DNA of 64,000 bases from Euptelea pleiosperma (lineage: Eukaryota > Streptophyta > Magnoliopsida > Ranunculales > Eupteleaceae): NCBI GenBank assembly GCA_035048495.1, contig CM068552.1, positions 26,476,154 through 26,540,153 on the forward strand, written 5' to 3'. Of this stretch, positions 36,701-44,640 are shown one piece after another. The position numbers were made by a program, and so were the translations under genes. Numbering within the stretch: position 1 is the stretch's first letter; each line of letters begins with the position of its first letter. Under the pieces are notes generated by a model. That model was given only the letters and a program-made list of their open reading frames with translations. It was not told where the DNA came from and made no database searches.

Positions 36701-39700
36701 GTTCTAAGTCAACAGCGGGAGCCCAAAGTATCTGTATCTTCCTCCAAAATGAGATTAAATGGGCGAAAAGGCACTATTCTTTCTAACGGAGTTCATTAAT
36801 TTCTTGACCTATATGATAAAAGACCTAGGAAAGCGGATTATGGCTTTTTCTAGACTTTTTGCCATATCATTCAAGAGATTCATAATTCTATTAGCAAATC
36901 ATCGTTCTTGGGAGTGTGGATACAAACAAGTTATGGTAGAAAGCAACAGTTTATGACTTACTAGATGGGTATATCTGTTGGAGTTTATGTAATATACCCA
37001 CGTGGGTGTCTCAAGTTAGCTGCGTCCCACTTCCCACGTGGTGTTCTTTTTGGGTTTTCACTATTCACTTGAATAGTACCGTGTGAGTAGTGCCGTATGA
37101 ATAGTGTCACGTGAATAGTGCTACTCCTTTGTAGGGTTTATACGCATCATATATATAGTGTTTGAGAGAGAATGAATTCACTATTCATTCTCTACTCTTC
37201 CCACAACCTCTTCTTCTTCTCTACCCTCACCTTCTTTTGCCTCCATTAATATTTCTCTTCTTCTCTCTAATCTTTTCTATATTGATTACAACCTAAATTA
37301 CAACATGGTATCAGAGCATGGTAGCTCTAGGGCATGTATCTTTGTCCCCTAGAGACTCCATTCCGATCTAAGACAGTTATGTGAGCATTCGAAGCCGAGG
37401 AAAACTTCTAAGGAAATTGCAGAGATCATTCCTGCGCTATCCGGGGATTAATCCCAAGGCAAAACACTAGAGGCTCTTATTTCTTGGTTAGTTTTTTCTC
37501 TCAGCCGCATCAGAGATCCAGTTTGTCTTCTTCTCAAGCTTCTCCAGCATTTTTCTGGCCAACACGTTTTTCGAAGATATTTGGGTTTTTTCTTTTCTTG
37601 AGATCCACACCACGGTAGGGTTTTCTAGCCTAGCCGCCCTATCCAATATTCGCCTAGGGACTATCAGAAAGTCGCCTCGTATTTTTTCGACCGCCAGATC
37701 ATCAGTTTCCAAAAATCGGCCCGATTTTTTCAGATTTTTGAGTTTTGGATTTTTGTGAGATTCGCTCAACAGCAGGCCCCTTTGACCTTACCGCCATCTT
37801 CAGTACTACTCGTGGAATAGGTCGAAACTTGGTTCGATGAATTTTGACCGATGGAACCCTAGTTTCCAAAATACCTGGATCCCATGGCTTTTTTTTTGGG
37901 TTTTGATTTTCTTCCAAAATCAGACCTCTCTGGACCCTCCTGTCCTAGGCGCACTACTCAATGGGCCTTTAGGGATCCTCTAGACCTCGCTTTGGTTTTT
38001 TGGAGCCTCCGGTACACTACCTGCTTTTTTGGTGGTCTCCGATGAGTTCCCCCGAGGCCACATCTGGGATTTCTGGCTCTTCCTCTAAGGATCGTCCTGT
38101 GACTCACGACTCTCGTGGAGATCACAACCCTCAGCTCTGCATCATCACTGTGAAGCTCAATGGCACCAACTTCCTAGAATGGAAGACTTCCGCACTATGT
38201 ACATTGGGGGTCGTGGCTACAGTGAGTATCTAACCGGTGCTACTAAAGAACCAGATCCGAAGGACAAATCTCACCGGATTTGGGTTATGGAGAACTTGAC
38301 TATCATGTCTTGGCTTCTTCACTTGATGCAAACCCAGATCAGCAAAGAATGTTGTATCTCAGACATACTACTAGGTGGGCAATTTCGCCAAGCTCTATGA
38401 ACTAGAGCAAGAGATATCTTATATTCGTCAGGGGGAGATGACGCTTTGTACATATTATGCTTCCCTTCGAAGCAAATGGGAGTAAATCGATCACTACTAG
38501 AGTTACTCTCCCAATTGCGCAGATGATGTCAAGTCCTTCAATGCGATGGTTGAACGTTCTCGGATCTTCCAGTTTCTCTCCGGCCTTCATCCGAGCTGTG
38601 AGGGAGCTCATGTTCAAATCCTTGGCAGGGATCCTACTCCCACCTCTCTAGCACAGATCTATGGTTACATTCATGGGGCGGACAGTCGCCGCTCTGCTAT
38701 GCAACTCCGCAGTGGGAGTGATACTCAGGACCGCTCTGCCCTGGCTGCTACTAATCAGAAGGGCCAGACATCCAGTCCGAAGGAGTCTGGGGACTGACCC
38801 AGACCCAAATGTGATCACTGCGGTCGCATGGGCCATATCCAGGCCACTTGTTGGAAGCTCCATGGACATTCATCAGGATAGGCTCGGACTTCTCTTCAGC
38901 GTTAATCAGCAAAACAAGGACCTCATTCAACGCACTCGGTCACTCAGGACAGTGCTCCACCAGTGTCTACCTCCTCTGGGGACACGGATTCGTTCTCTCC
39001 TGCAGATCTTGAGCGACTTTGTCGCATGATGGCCCAACTCAATGGCCAGGCCTCCACTTCCACGTTTGCATTTGCTCACACAGGTACTAGGACTGCTTTT
39101 TCCGCCTCTATTGTACCTTTCAGCCCTTGGGTCATTGATTCAGGGGCATCTGATCACATGACTGGTATGTCCTCTGTTTTCTCTAGTTTTGGTATTTGCT
39201 CTTGTCGTGACAAAGTCCGGATAGCTGATGGCACCTATTCCTCTATCTTTGGAAAAATGGACGTTCATGTCACACCAGCTTTCTCTTTGTCTTCCGTTTT
39301 GCATGTTCTGCAATTCACCGCTAATTTACTATCCGTTAATAGTCTTACCAAAAGTCTTAACTGCAGTGTAACGTTTTTTCCTTGTCACTGTGCGTTTCAG
39401 GATCTAGAGTCTAGGTGGACGATTGGCAGTGGACGTGAGGACGGTGGCTTATACATCCTAGATTCTTCGGTTTCTTCATCTGCACACTAGTTCAGCATCA
39501 GTACTAGTAGTAGTCGAGTCAATAAAGACCAGTTAATGCTTTGGCATAACCGGCTAGGTCATGTACTCGTGTCAGTCTTAAAGCGTGTCTTTCCTGCTTT
39601 CTATTCTGTTTCTGCAGTTCTCTTTCATTGTGAAACATGTGAACTGGCAAAACATTGTCGTTTTGTTTTTCCCATTAGTGAGAATAAAAGTTCTCATCTT

Positions 39701-42700
39701 TTTCTATTGTGCATTCTGATGTGTGGGGCCTCGCGTCCGCGACTTCTTTGTTTGGATATCGGTACTTTGTTACCTTTGTCGATGACTTTAGTGGTTGTAC
39801 TTGGGTGTACCTTATGCAAACCAAAGATGTTGTATTCTCTATTTTTCAAGAGTTCCATAAGATGGTTACCACTCAGTTCCATACCACTCTTAAGATTCTT
39901 CACTCTGACAATGGGGGGGGATACCTTGATGGGGGTCTTAAATTCTACTTTGCATTTCATGGCATTGTTCATCAGACCTCGTGCCTTCCACACCTCAACA
40001 GAATGGGACGGCTGAAAGAAAAAACCATCACCTTCTTGAAGTTGAGCGTGCTCTCCAGTTAGGCATGCAGGTTCCAAAACTATTGGTCTGAGTCTGTCTT
40101 GTTGCTTATCTCATCAATCATATGCCCTCTCGGTTCTCGGATTTTAGACTCCCCTATCTCTCTACTTCCTGACCGTCTCGCTTTTGTTGTTCCTCCAAAG
40201 GTCTTTGGGTGTGTTTGTTATGTCCATATTCATCGTTATTCGAGGGACAAGTTAAATCTGCGGGCCTTGAAGTGCATCTTCTTGGGGTACCCCTCTAATA
40301 AAAAAGAGTACAGATGTTATCACCCTGCTTCCCGTCGTCGCTTCATCTCTATGAATGTCATCTTCGCTGAGTCCATCCCCTTCTTTGGTGAGTAGACCTT
40401 TCTTCAGGGAGAGCATGATGTTGCAGAAGAGAGTGTCCCCAGTCCTTTGCCTATCTCTATTCCTATGCCGGGACCTCAGTCTAGTCACAAGGACACTTCC
40501 ACTACTGCAGCTGATGTACGTGTATATGTCAGAACCAAGAAGAAAGGACAAGTCATTGTCCCTGCACCTACATCTGCAAGTCTCCCCTCGGATCCAGTTC
40601 CAAGTATTCCTTTTATCCCTGCCTCAATTTATATTTCTGTTCTTGAGCCACATGCATCTCCTACTTCTGATGATCATATGAGCACTGATATTGACCTCCC
40701 TATTGCACTTCGGAAGGGTGTACGTATTTGTACGGAACACCCTATCTCACATTGTCTCGTATCAGTCTCTGTCATATCAGAATTTTGTCAGTATTGCTTG
40801 CTCTGTTTTTTTGCTTTTCAGTGTTGCAGACGCACTTAGTCACCCAAAGTGGAAAGAAGCTATGATGGATGAAAGGCAAGCTCTTGAGAAGAACAAAACA
40901 TGGGAACTTGTTTAACTACCTAGAGGAAAGAAACCTGTGGGTTGCAAATGGGTCTTTACAGTAAAGTATAAAGCTGATGGGTCAGTCAAACGATACAAGG
41001 CACGGCTCGTAGCCAAGGGATTTACTCAGACATATGGGATAGACTATCATTAGACTTTTGCAGCTGTGGCCAAGATGAACTCAGTCAGAGTTCTTCTATC
41101 CTTAGTTGCCAACCTGCCCTGGTCATTGCATCAGCTAGATGTGAAGAATGCCTTTCTGCATGGAGATCTGACAGAAGAAGTGTACATGAAACTACCACCT
41201 AGGTTGATACTTGCTAGAAGTGACGACAAGGTGTGCAAGTTAAGGAAAGCCCTATATGGGCTAAAGTAGTCTCCAAGGGCATGGTTCGAGCGGTTTAACA
41301 GTGCGATCAGACGAGTGGGCTACAAGTAGAGTCAGGTTGATCACACATTGTTTGTGAAGCACCAGTAGACTAGTACCACGACACTGATCGTCTATGTTGA
41401 TGACATTGTCGTCACTGAGAATGATCCTAAGGAAATAAAGCAGCTGAAGACCTTGTCCTCGGAGTTTGAGACAAATGATTTGGGGTCACTGCAATACTTC
41501 CTGGGAATTGAAGTTGCTCGGTCTCAGAAGGGCATCTTCATCTCTCAACGGAAGTATGTATTGGACCTTCTGGATGAGACTGGGTATTTGGGAGCTCGAC
41601 CAGCAGAGACTCAAATTGATCAGAACCATCGGTTGAATTCTGAGGAGGGTGACATTCTTAAGGATGTCGCTATGTTTCAGCGAGTGGTTGGCAGGCTGAT
41701 CTACTTGGCACACACCCGTCCGGATATTGCTTACGCTGTTAGTGTTATCAGTCAGTTTATGCATGCACCAAGGTCATCACATCTTGAGTCAGCTTATCGA
41801 GTTCTTCGGTACCTTAAGGGCTCTCTAGGTCGTGGCAGGCGACATGGACACTTTAGAGTGGAAGCATATACTGATGCAGATTGGGCAGGTTCAGTTACTG
41901 ATCGTCGGTATACGTCAGGATACTGTACTCTTGTTGGAGGAAACCTTGTCTCTTGGCGAAACAAGAAGCAGCCGGTTGTAGCTCGATACAGTGCAGAGGC
42001 AGAGTTTCGCTTTATGGCACATGGTGTGTGTGAACTCCTTTGGTTGAGGACCATGCTTGAGGAACTGGTACTCCGGGTGACAGAGCCGATGAGCCTTTAC
42101 TGTGACATCAAGGCTGCCATCAGCATTGCTCACAACCCAGTCCAGCATGATAGGACCAAACATATTGAAGTTGATCGTCACTTCATTAAAGAGAAACTTC
42201 AACAAGGATTGATTTGTACTCCATATGTGAGAGAACATAGGAGCAGGTTGCCGACATACTCACAAAAGGGGTAAACAAGTCTATTCTTCATACCTTGATT
42301 GGCAAGTTGGGCATGATAGATATCTTCGCACCAGCTTGAGGGGAGTGTTGGAGATTATGTAATACACTTATGTGGGTGTCTCAAGTGGGTTGCGTCCCAC
42401 TTCCCACGTGGTGTTCTTTTTGGGTTTTCACTATTCATGTGAATAGCGCCACGTGAATAGTGTCACGTGAATAGTGCTACTCTTTTGTAGGGTTTATACC
42501 CATTATATATATGTGTGTGTGTGTGTGTGTGTAAGAGAGAATCTCTACTCTTCTCACAACCTCTTCTTCTTCTCTACCTGAGCTTCTTCCACCTCCATTA
42601 ATATTTCTCTTATTCTCTTTAATCTTTTCTATACTGATCACAACCTAAATTACAACTATATCGCACCCCCAAGTGGTTGCAAGCTATTGCCTTTCAGATT

Positions 42701-43270
42701 GGTGGTGCTCATCAAATGTCCTAGGCTATGAGCAATAGATCAGGAAAATCTTTAACATGCACCTGGTATGTATGGGTGGTAAGAATGTGGTGCGAGAAAA
42801 ACAGGAACTAAGGATAATGTAGTCAGCATCAACTTCACCTCGATGTTTTTCTCTTTCTATTTTTTTTTAACTACATGCCTACAGCGGCGGAGCCAAGATT
42901 TTGTTCAAAGGAAAGGGGGCGGGGATACAATCAATTAGTAGAACCGAATTAGTAGAACCACCTACAATATGAGCCACATGGCATATCCTTAGAGATTTCT
43001 GACCGTATGGATGTTTGGCTCAACCCTAGATGGACATATAGACCAAAAATTAGCCTCATTAGTGATTTCTAAGCATTGGATTGGAGTAGTTTTCATGGGT
43101 TGATTTTTAACCATGAAATTTGAGCATTATTTGGTACGAAAGTCCAATGGTTCGAAACCACTAATCAGGCTGACATTTGGTCTGTAAGTCCACCTAGGGA
43201 CTTTCCAAACATCCATACGGTCAGCATCCTCTAATAGGGGGCACTAAACTAAAACTGGGATGTGGGGGTT

Positions 43271-43301
<31 letters not shown>

Positions 43302-44328
43302 TGGGGCTAAGTTCAAATAAAAAGCTAATTTCAGCTGATTTTTTATTTTTTTTGTTTTAAAGGTTTTCAAAATTGAGGGGGACCACGTGCCCTCCCTGGC
43401 CCCTTCCTGGCTCCACTGTTGCATGCCCATGCACTCACTACACAAAAAGTAGGTCCTCTAGTCACCTGCAAAAAGAAAATATAAAAGAAAAACTTTAGGT
43501 CCTCCAGTCATGATCTCCCAAAGTTTGACATCAAACTCTGTGGTGGTATCGTTTCTCGGTAAACCAAATGATTCTTATAGAACCAATCTTCTGTGCAATT
43601 TTTTTGGAAGTTAGTATAAATGATCATGTTGTTGCAGGTCTTCGAGAGACAATGTGCAGGGACAGGGTAGGAAGTCTGCCAACACTATGAATGAACCGGT
43701 GCATGTTAGCCCAATTCTACCTCCACCACCCTCATCAAAGAACACGAGCCATACGGAGGCTGGAATGGTTGATTATCTCAGTGGCGATATGTACAGATCC
43801 GAAAGACCCTCTGAAATGCCACAACCGACAAGTCTTGGAGTTCCACTTCATTCCAACAACATCCACTCCAGCCCATCAGGGATGCGTGCGGTTACTTTCT
43901 CATCTACTTCGCAGGGGAGGGATTCAACCTCGTCTCCTTTGTTTACTGGGAAGCCCAAATACGATGAACCAATGCAAACTGCAAAGTCAGCTGAGCGGCT
44001 TTCTCCCACTCCTTGGGAGGTGCAATCTTCCAGTTCCCTACCACCCCCGCCATCCAAGTACAATCAAAGACAGCAGTTCTTCGAGCAACATCAGCAAGCT
44101 TTGTCAGGTGGTGCTTCTGATGCAAGTAGTGGATCAGGATACTCGTATGACGGGTTAGTAGGACGGACCCCGAATCTCTCTCTTAACCAAAGGAAGACTG
44201 AAACTCAGCATTCATTGCCCTCAACCAGACAAACCAAATTGGAGGACACTCTCTTCAAAGATCTAGTTGATTTTGCGAAGTCCAAGTCGTCTTCATCATC
44301 CAAACTTGGTAGTCAGAGAACATATTGA
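3707..44328 (+). CDS. TOL: TOM1-like (TOL) VHS-GAT ubiquitin-binding sorting protein, spliced, 5' end outside window
   Basis: TOL proteins bind ubiquitinated plasma-membrane cargo through VHS and GAT domains and feed it to ESCRT and vacuolar degradation; they are the plant stand-in for ESCRT-0. Eight exons joined by GT-AG introns give about 495 residues in one open frame ending at TGA 44326-44328. Exons 1-3 here carry the rest of the VHS domain ([25 protein letters not shown]), exon 4 the linker with FTPPQTQP, exons 5-7 the GAT domain ([32 protein letters not shown]), exon 8 a Ser/Pro-rich tail with LPPPPS and KDLVDFAKS. The tail and linker most resemble the Arabidopsis TOL3/4/5 branch, from memory of the family. 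About 40-45 N-terminal residues are missing to the left. Introns reach 17.8 kb and hold most of the transposons in this window. All splice phases agree, so I infer a working gene. Confidence 0.93.
3786..4968. other. TOL intron, no gene recognised
   Basis: Pyrimidine-rich at 4090-4350 and several 'accctaa' words at 4580-4600. The small open frames here lack coding character. Confidence 0.6.
4969..5067 (+). CDS. TOL: TOL exon (VHS domain part 2)
   Basis: 33 codons between acceptor atccag and donor gtggcc, phase 0 at both ends. It encodes [16 protein letters not shown] and ends [10 protein letters not shown], the central VHS helices. Confidence 0.95.
5166..5279 (+). CDS. TOL: TOL exon (VHS domain part 3)
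   Basis: 38 codons after acceptor tctgcag, from [16 protein letters not shown] to YAAYHELK, phase 0, donor gtgcta. It includes the [16 protein letters not shown] signature of plant TOLs. The next intron is 17.8 kb long and carries a LINE, a solo LTR, a gypsy nested in a DNA element, and a copia. Confidence 0.95.
5340..7400 (-). mobile_element. LINE (L1-type), 5'-truncated, with RT and zf-RVT
   Basis: Minus-strand frames give, in order, RT palm ([37 protein letters not shown]; about 6960-7380), RT thumb ([27 protein letters not shown]; 6551-6970), and zf-RVT ([34 protein letters not shown]; about 5670-6092) with frameshifts. The FADD box keeps both aspartates. The 3' end near 5340 resembles the tail of the LINE at 452 (tgataagtaa-type). 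The 5' limit near 7380-7440 is approximate; no clear target duplication was found. It sits antisense in the large TOL intron. Confidence 0.85.
7444..7976. other. TOL intron with an old tandem duplication
   Basis: Two related units, about 7780-7924 and from about 7925 on (resuming after 8208), share 'cttttaaggtctyagttt', 'tgtactgtaacgta' and 'atgtacaatacacaycaata'. A solo LTR later split the second unit. No gene seen. Confidence 0.55.
7977..8203 (-). repeat. Solo copia-type LTR, 5-bp TSD
   Basis: 227 bp, begins TGTAAG and ends TAACA on the plus strand, flanked by gtata at 7972-7976 and 8204-8208. Contains 'cctagggtttgtgagaag' and GA-rich sequence like the LTRs of the copia family in this window. 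Orientation inferred from that similarity. Confidence 0.78.
8209..9222. other. TOL intron, AT-rich, nothing recognised
   Basis: No frames, repeats with clear ends, or RNA genes seen. Confidence 0.6.
9272..10511 (-). repeat. 3' LTR of the gypsy element
   Basis: 1,240 bp, TGATGCAGGACTAATG to GTCCGCATCA. Nearly the same as 15330-16642 apart from scattered substitutions and fewer copies of the AACAGTG tandem repeat. Confidence 0.92.
9779..9875. repeat. AACAGTG tandem repeat in gypsy 3' LTR
   Basis: Imperfect units of about 15 bp alternating 'gtgttcggtgaaca' and 'gtgcaccgtgaaca'. The matching array at 15838-15998 has several more units. Confidence 0.85.
10562..14189 (-). pseudogene. gypsy pol (PR-RT-RH-INT-chromodomain), frameshifted
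   Basis: Protease at 13818-14189 with DSG; RT from 13245 ([32 protein letters not shown]) continuing after a shift near 12975-13046 with [16 protein letters not shown] and YFDDIL (about 12810-12846); RNase H ([16 protein letters not shown]); integrase HHCC (about 11652-11860) and core ([11 protein letters not shown], 11340-11642); C-terminal [16 protein letters not shown] (10690-11343). The chromodomain-like end lies in another frame at 10562-10687. At least four frame changes; not translatable as a polyprotein. Confidence 0.9.
14203..15190 (-). pseudogene. gypsy gag (capsid and zinc knuckle)
   Basis: From ATG 15190 ([15 protein letters not shown]) through a capsid region ([20 protein letters not shown]) to a CCHC knuckle encoded at about 14210-14260 ([14 protein letters not shown]). 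The frame shifts near 14585 and 14450. Gag packages RNA in the cytoplasmic particle; this copy is broken. Confidence 0.85.
15330..16642 (-). repeat. 5' LTR of the gypsy element
   Basis: 1,313 bp, same TGATGC...CATCA ends, adjacent to the primer binding site. It is 73 bp longer than the other LTR, mostly explained by extra tandem repeats at 15838-15998. Confidence 0.92.
15838..15998. repeat. AACAGTG tandem repeat in gypsy 5' LTR
   Basis: About ten imperfect units of about 15 bp of the same type as 9779-9875; the copy-number difference accounts for most of the LTR length difference. Confidence 0.85.
17243..18817. other. TOL intron, AT-rich, with one foldback
   Basis: No genes seen. The only structured part is the inverted repeat at 17931-18043. 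Confidence 0.6.
17931..18043. repeat. Imperfect inverted repeat (41-bp arms)
   Basis: Left arm 17931-17971 and right arm 18003-18043 are complementary with about six mismatches (ccttctcgggcgtgg... against its complement), with a 31-bp loop. It could be a small foldback element; no target duplication recognised. Confidence 0.75.
18818..19024 (+). repeat. 5' LTR of copia element 3
   Basis: 207 bp starting TGTTATCAGATAT, with TATA-like 'ctataaatacc' at about 18863, 'aataagatttatgg', and a telomere-like 'aaccctaaccctaa' near the end. The primer site follows directly. Confidence 0.88.
19667..21120 (+). pseudogene. copia 3 gag-protease remnant
   Basis: ATG 19667 opens gag ([28 protein letters not shown]) until TAG at 19979. 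A second frame from 20176 carries the CCHC knuckle [14 protein letters not shown] (about 20512) and the protease region [13 protein letters not shown] (about 20812), [17 protein letters not shown] replaces the usual GASDH/GATDH. Confidence 0.85.
21130..22200 (+). pseudogene. copia 3 integrase remnant
   Basis: Broken frames show [19 protein letters not shown] zinc region (about 21306), [15 protein letters not shown] of the core (21473-21685), and the C-terminal region [34 protein letters not shown] (21701-22246). RT and RNase H, which should follow, are missing. Confidence 0.83.
22254..22439 (+). repeat. 3' LTR of copia element 3
   Basis: 186 bp, TGTTTTCAGATATG to ctccaact. Same body as the 5' LTR but lacking part of the telomere-like run and a few upstream bases. 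Confidence 0.88.
22440..23078. other. TOL intron, nothing recognised
   Basis: Pyrimidine-rich at 22440-22710; leads into the 23079 exon. No gene. Confidence 0.6.
23079..23224 (+). CDS. TOL: TOL exon (VHS-GAT linker)
   Basis: 146 nt after acceptor ttggcag: [20 protein letters not shown], then QTQP and an acidic stretch ([11 protein letters not shown]), ending two bases into a Ser codon at donor gtactg. FPPR and FTPPQTQP are conserved in plant TOLs. Confidence 0.94.
23860..24770 (-). mobile_element. Eroded LINE fragment
   Basis: Minus-strand pieces in several frames match plant LINE ORF2: RT thumb ([40 protein letters not shown]; 24415-24725), the segment before zf-RVT ([13 protein letters not shown]; 24057-24386) and [12 protein letters not shown] (about 23890-23930). 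Many stops and shifts; older than the other LINEs here. Ends are approximate. Confidence 0.78.
24771..25148. other. TOL intron, nothing recognised
   Basis: No gene seen; repeated 'agggt...gaaaccctagg'-like words near 24980-25060 only. Confidence 0.5.
25149..25346 (-). repeat. 3' LTR of copia element 2
   Basis: About 198 bp, ending gacaaca before ctctccctcaagttgg. Contains 'tagggttagggtttgtgag' and a GA-rich block. Confidence 0.82.
25500..27470 (-). pseudogene. copia 2 pol remnant (INT-RT-RNase H)
   Basis: RNase [22 protein letters not shown] at 25546-25767; [40 protein letters not shown] at about 25920-26359; integrase C-terminal [16 protein letters not shown] at 26359-26778 and further pieces to 27300. 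Deletion removes most of the RT catalytic region. Confidence 0.85.
27468..27761. mobile_element. hAT-like MITE (CATGGTTTAAA family), 294 bp, inside copia 2
   Basis: Starts CAAGGTTTAAAATTTCG and ends CGAAATTTTAAACCATG, 16 of 17 inverted. Flanked by cagatgaa (27460-27467) and cagatgag (27762-27769), an 8-bp duplication with one change. The interior is a run of 'gaaacatta/cgaaac' words. It splits the copia 2 protease sequence (…DGT | LSS… region), so it inserted after copia 2. Confidence 0.88.
28016..29000 (-). pseudogene. copia 2 gag remnant
   Basis: Minus-strand frame 28345-28614 ([36 protein letters not shown]) is typical copia gag. The zinc knuckle near 28100-28150 is degenerate (PKCD and KCWELHG remain, with the middle frameshifted). 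Confidence 0.8.
29330..30977 (+). mobile_element. LINE (L1-type), 5'-truncated, in copia 2 leader
   Basis: RT thumb ([40 protein letters not shown]) at 29334-29645, connecting region, and an intact zf-RVT/tail frame 30341-30817 ([36 protein letters not shown]), then an untranslated end with poly(A) at 30961-30976. Orientation is opposite to copia 2. A target duplication is not obvious; at most 'aaaaccc' is shared. Confidence 0.88.
30978..31248 (-). other. copia 2 leader with TGACGTCA palindrome and primer site
   Basis: Between the LINE and the 5' LTR. Contains gctgacgtcagc flanked by inverted ccgtacgg at about 31157-31180 and the tRNA primer-site complement at 31237-31248. Confidence 0.7.
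31249..31369 (-). repeat. 5' LTR of copia element 2, internally deleted
   Basis: 121 bp beside the primer site. It matches both ends of the 3' LTR but lacks about 75 bp in the middle (GA-rich block to 'tttcct'). Confidence 0.82.
31370..32404. other. TOL intron, nothing firm
   Basis: 31375-31560 has a GA-rich patch and LTR-like words; the rest is AT-rich. No gene. Confidence 0.55.
32405..32486 (+). CDS. TOL: TOL exon (GAT domain part 1)
   Basis: 82 nt after acceptor atgcag. The first base completes Ser, then [18 protein letters not shown] and SALDPHSPE, phase 0, donor gtaatt. This is the first GAT helix. Confidence 0.95.
32487..35985. other. TOL intron, AT-rich, possible LTR remnant at 35400-35720
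   Basis: No frames supported. 35400-35720 has the make-up of a plant LTR (TATA-like 'tataaatatagggta', 'ttattaatgga'), preceded by Lys/Glu-rich sequence, but I found no second LTR, primer site or duplication. 33815-33955 resembles 59450-59620 ('tttccatcatttcgct/ttttcatcatttccgc'). Confidence 0.5.
35986..36071 (+). CDS. TOL: TOL exon (GAT domain part 2)
   Basis: 86 nt after acceptor gggcag: [20 protein letters not shown] then VLLLVNNT, ending two bases into a Thr codon at donor gtatgg. This is the second GAT helix with the family's Q-C-x-x-Y-x-x-R-V spacing. Confidence 0.94.
36155..36346 (+). CDS. TOL: TOL exon (GAT domain part 3 and acidic hinge)
   Basis: 192 nt after acceptor cttacag: completes Thr, then [19 protein letters not shown], the ubiquitin-binding GAT helix, then a Gly/Pro linker and an acidic stretch ([11 protein letters not shown]) ending LAHR at donor gtgatg. 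The preceding intron is only 83 nt. Confidence 0.94.
36347..36975. other. TOL intron left of copia 4, nothing recognised
   Basis: No gene or bounded repeat. Confidence 0.6.
36976..37305 (+). repeat. 5' LTR of copia element 4
   Basis: 330 bp, TGTTGGAGTTTATG to ATTACAACA. Contains repeated 'gtgaatagtg' words (37060-37125) and 'catatatatagtg'. Confidence 0.93.
38042..38920 (+). pseudogene. copia 4 gag remnant
   Basis: Begins [15 protein letters not shown], with [15 protein letters not shown], then shifts into [20 protein letters not shown] and a CCHC knuckle [15 protein letters not shown] at about 38808-38855. Stops and shifts at about 38230, 38400 and 38797. Confidence 0.85.
38963..40395 (+). 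pseudogene. copia 4 protease-integrase remnant
   Basis: Protease [16 protein letters not shown] at about 39127; integrase zinc region [22 protein letters not shown] (39536-39680); core [28 protein letters not shown] (39709-40062); C-terminal [15 protein letters not shown] (40099-40395). Frame changes at about 39490, 39700 and 40060. Confidence 0.86.
40690..42274 (+). pseudogene. copia 4 RT-RNase H remnant
   Basis: [22 protein letters not shown], [27 protein letters not shown], then [20 protein letters not shown]; RNase [54 protein letters not shown] in one open frame 41453-42274. Stops at 40914, 41052, 41267, 41327 and 41366 break the RT part; two of the TAGs stand where CAG (Gln) is usual. 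Confidence 0.88.
42346..42657 (+). repeat. 3' LTR of copia element 4
   Basis: 312 bp, same ends except a final base change (ACAACT). It has a (GT)n run at about 42511-42531 that the 5' LTR lacks, and lacks an 'attcactattc' duplication present there. Confidence 0.93.
42882..43418. mobile_element. hAT-like palindromic element (GGCGGAGCCA ends)
   Basis: Starts CAGCGGCGGAGCCA and ends TGGCTCCACTG. The centre is a large inverted repeat: 43010-43100 is complementary to 43140-43230. Contains a 27-base G run (43272-43298). 'catgc' occurs at both flanks but the duplication is not clean. No transposase. Confidence 0.75.
43638..44328 (+). CDS. TOL: TOL last coding exon (disordered tail)
   Basis: After acceptor gttgcag the first base completes Arg of LAHR and the frame stays open for 229 further codons to TGA. 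The tail is rich in Ser, Pro and Gln ([42 protein letters not shown]) and ends with the conserved [16 protein letters not shown]. The large preceding intron contains a copia element and a palindromic hAT-like element. Confidence 0.93.
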
Positions 44329-44640
44329 CTGTTTTCTTAGCGAGTGTGGATATGCATGCATAGTTATTAGTTCTCAATAGAGCTTTACATGAGATCACAA
44401 GACTCCTTGCGATTGAATAAAAGTGGGTGGGAACTATTGCTGCGGTGTCTATGTTATGCAGGTTACTTTTTAAAATTTGGAGCATCTGGGCTGTCTTCCA
44501 CCATTGGCTACTAGTGCTGTTGAAGACATGCATTCTTCATCTGATATATTCAAGTTCATCAATGTATTGTAGTGTTTGTGTTCTTAAATAAAGATTAAAA
44601 TTTTTCAAGTCGCTCCTGATCATTTTTTTTACAGAAGAAC
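44329..44640 (+). other. TOL 3' UTR and likely poly(A) region
   Basis: AATAAA occurs at about 44416 (gaataaaag) and again near 44586 (aaataaag), the usual distance after a plant stop codon. Inferred from motif and position only. Confidence 0.5.

Larger units (their letters stand above)
36976..42657 (+). mobile_element. Ty1/copia element 4, complete but degenerate
   Basis: 5,682 bp with LTRs 36976-37305 and 42346-42657, exact TSD atatc (36971-36975 and 42658-42662), primer site TGGTATCAGAGCATGG at 37306, polypurine tract at about 42337-42345. All domains are present in order (gag, protease, integrase, RT, RNase H) with scattered stops and shifts. It lies in the last TOL intron in sense orientation. 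Confidence 0.95.

Noticed and set aside
41453..42274. 273-codon open frame as a functional host gene
   Set aside because: It is the RNase H end of copia 4 within matched LTRs; upstream RT has several stops.
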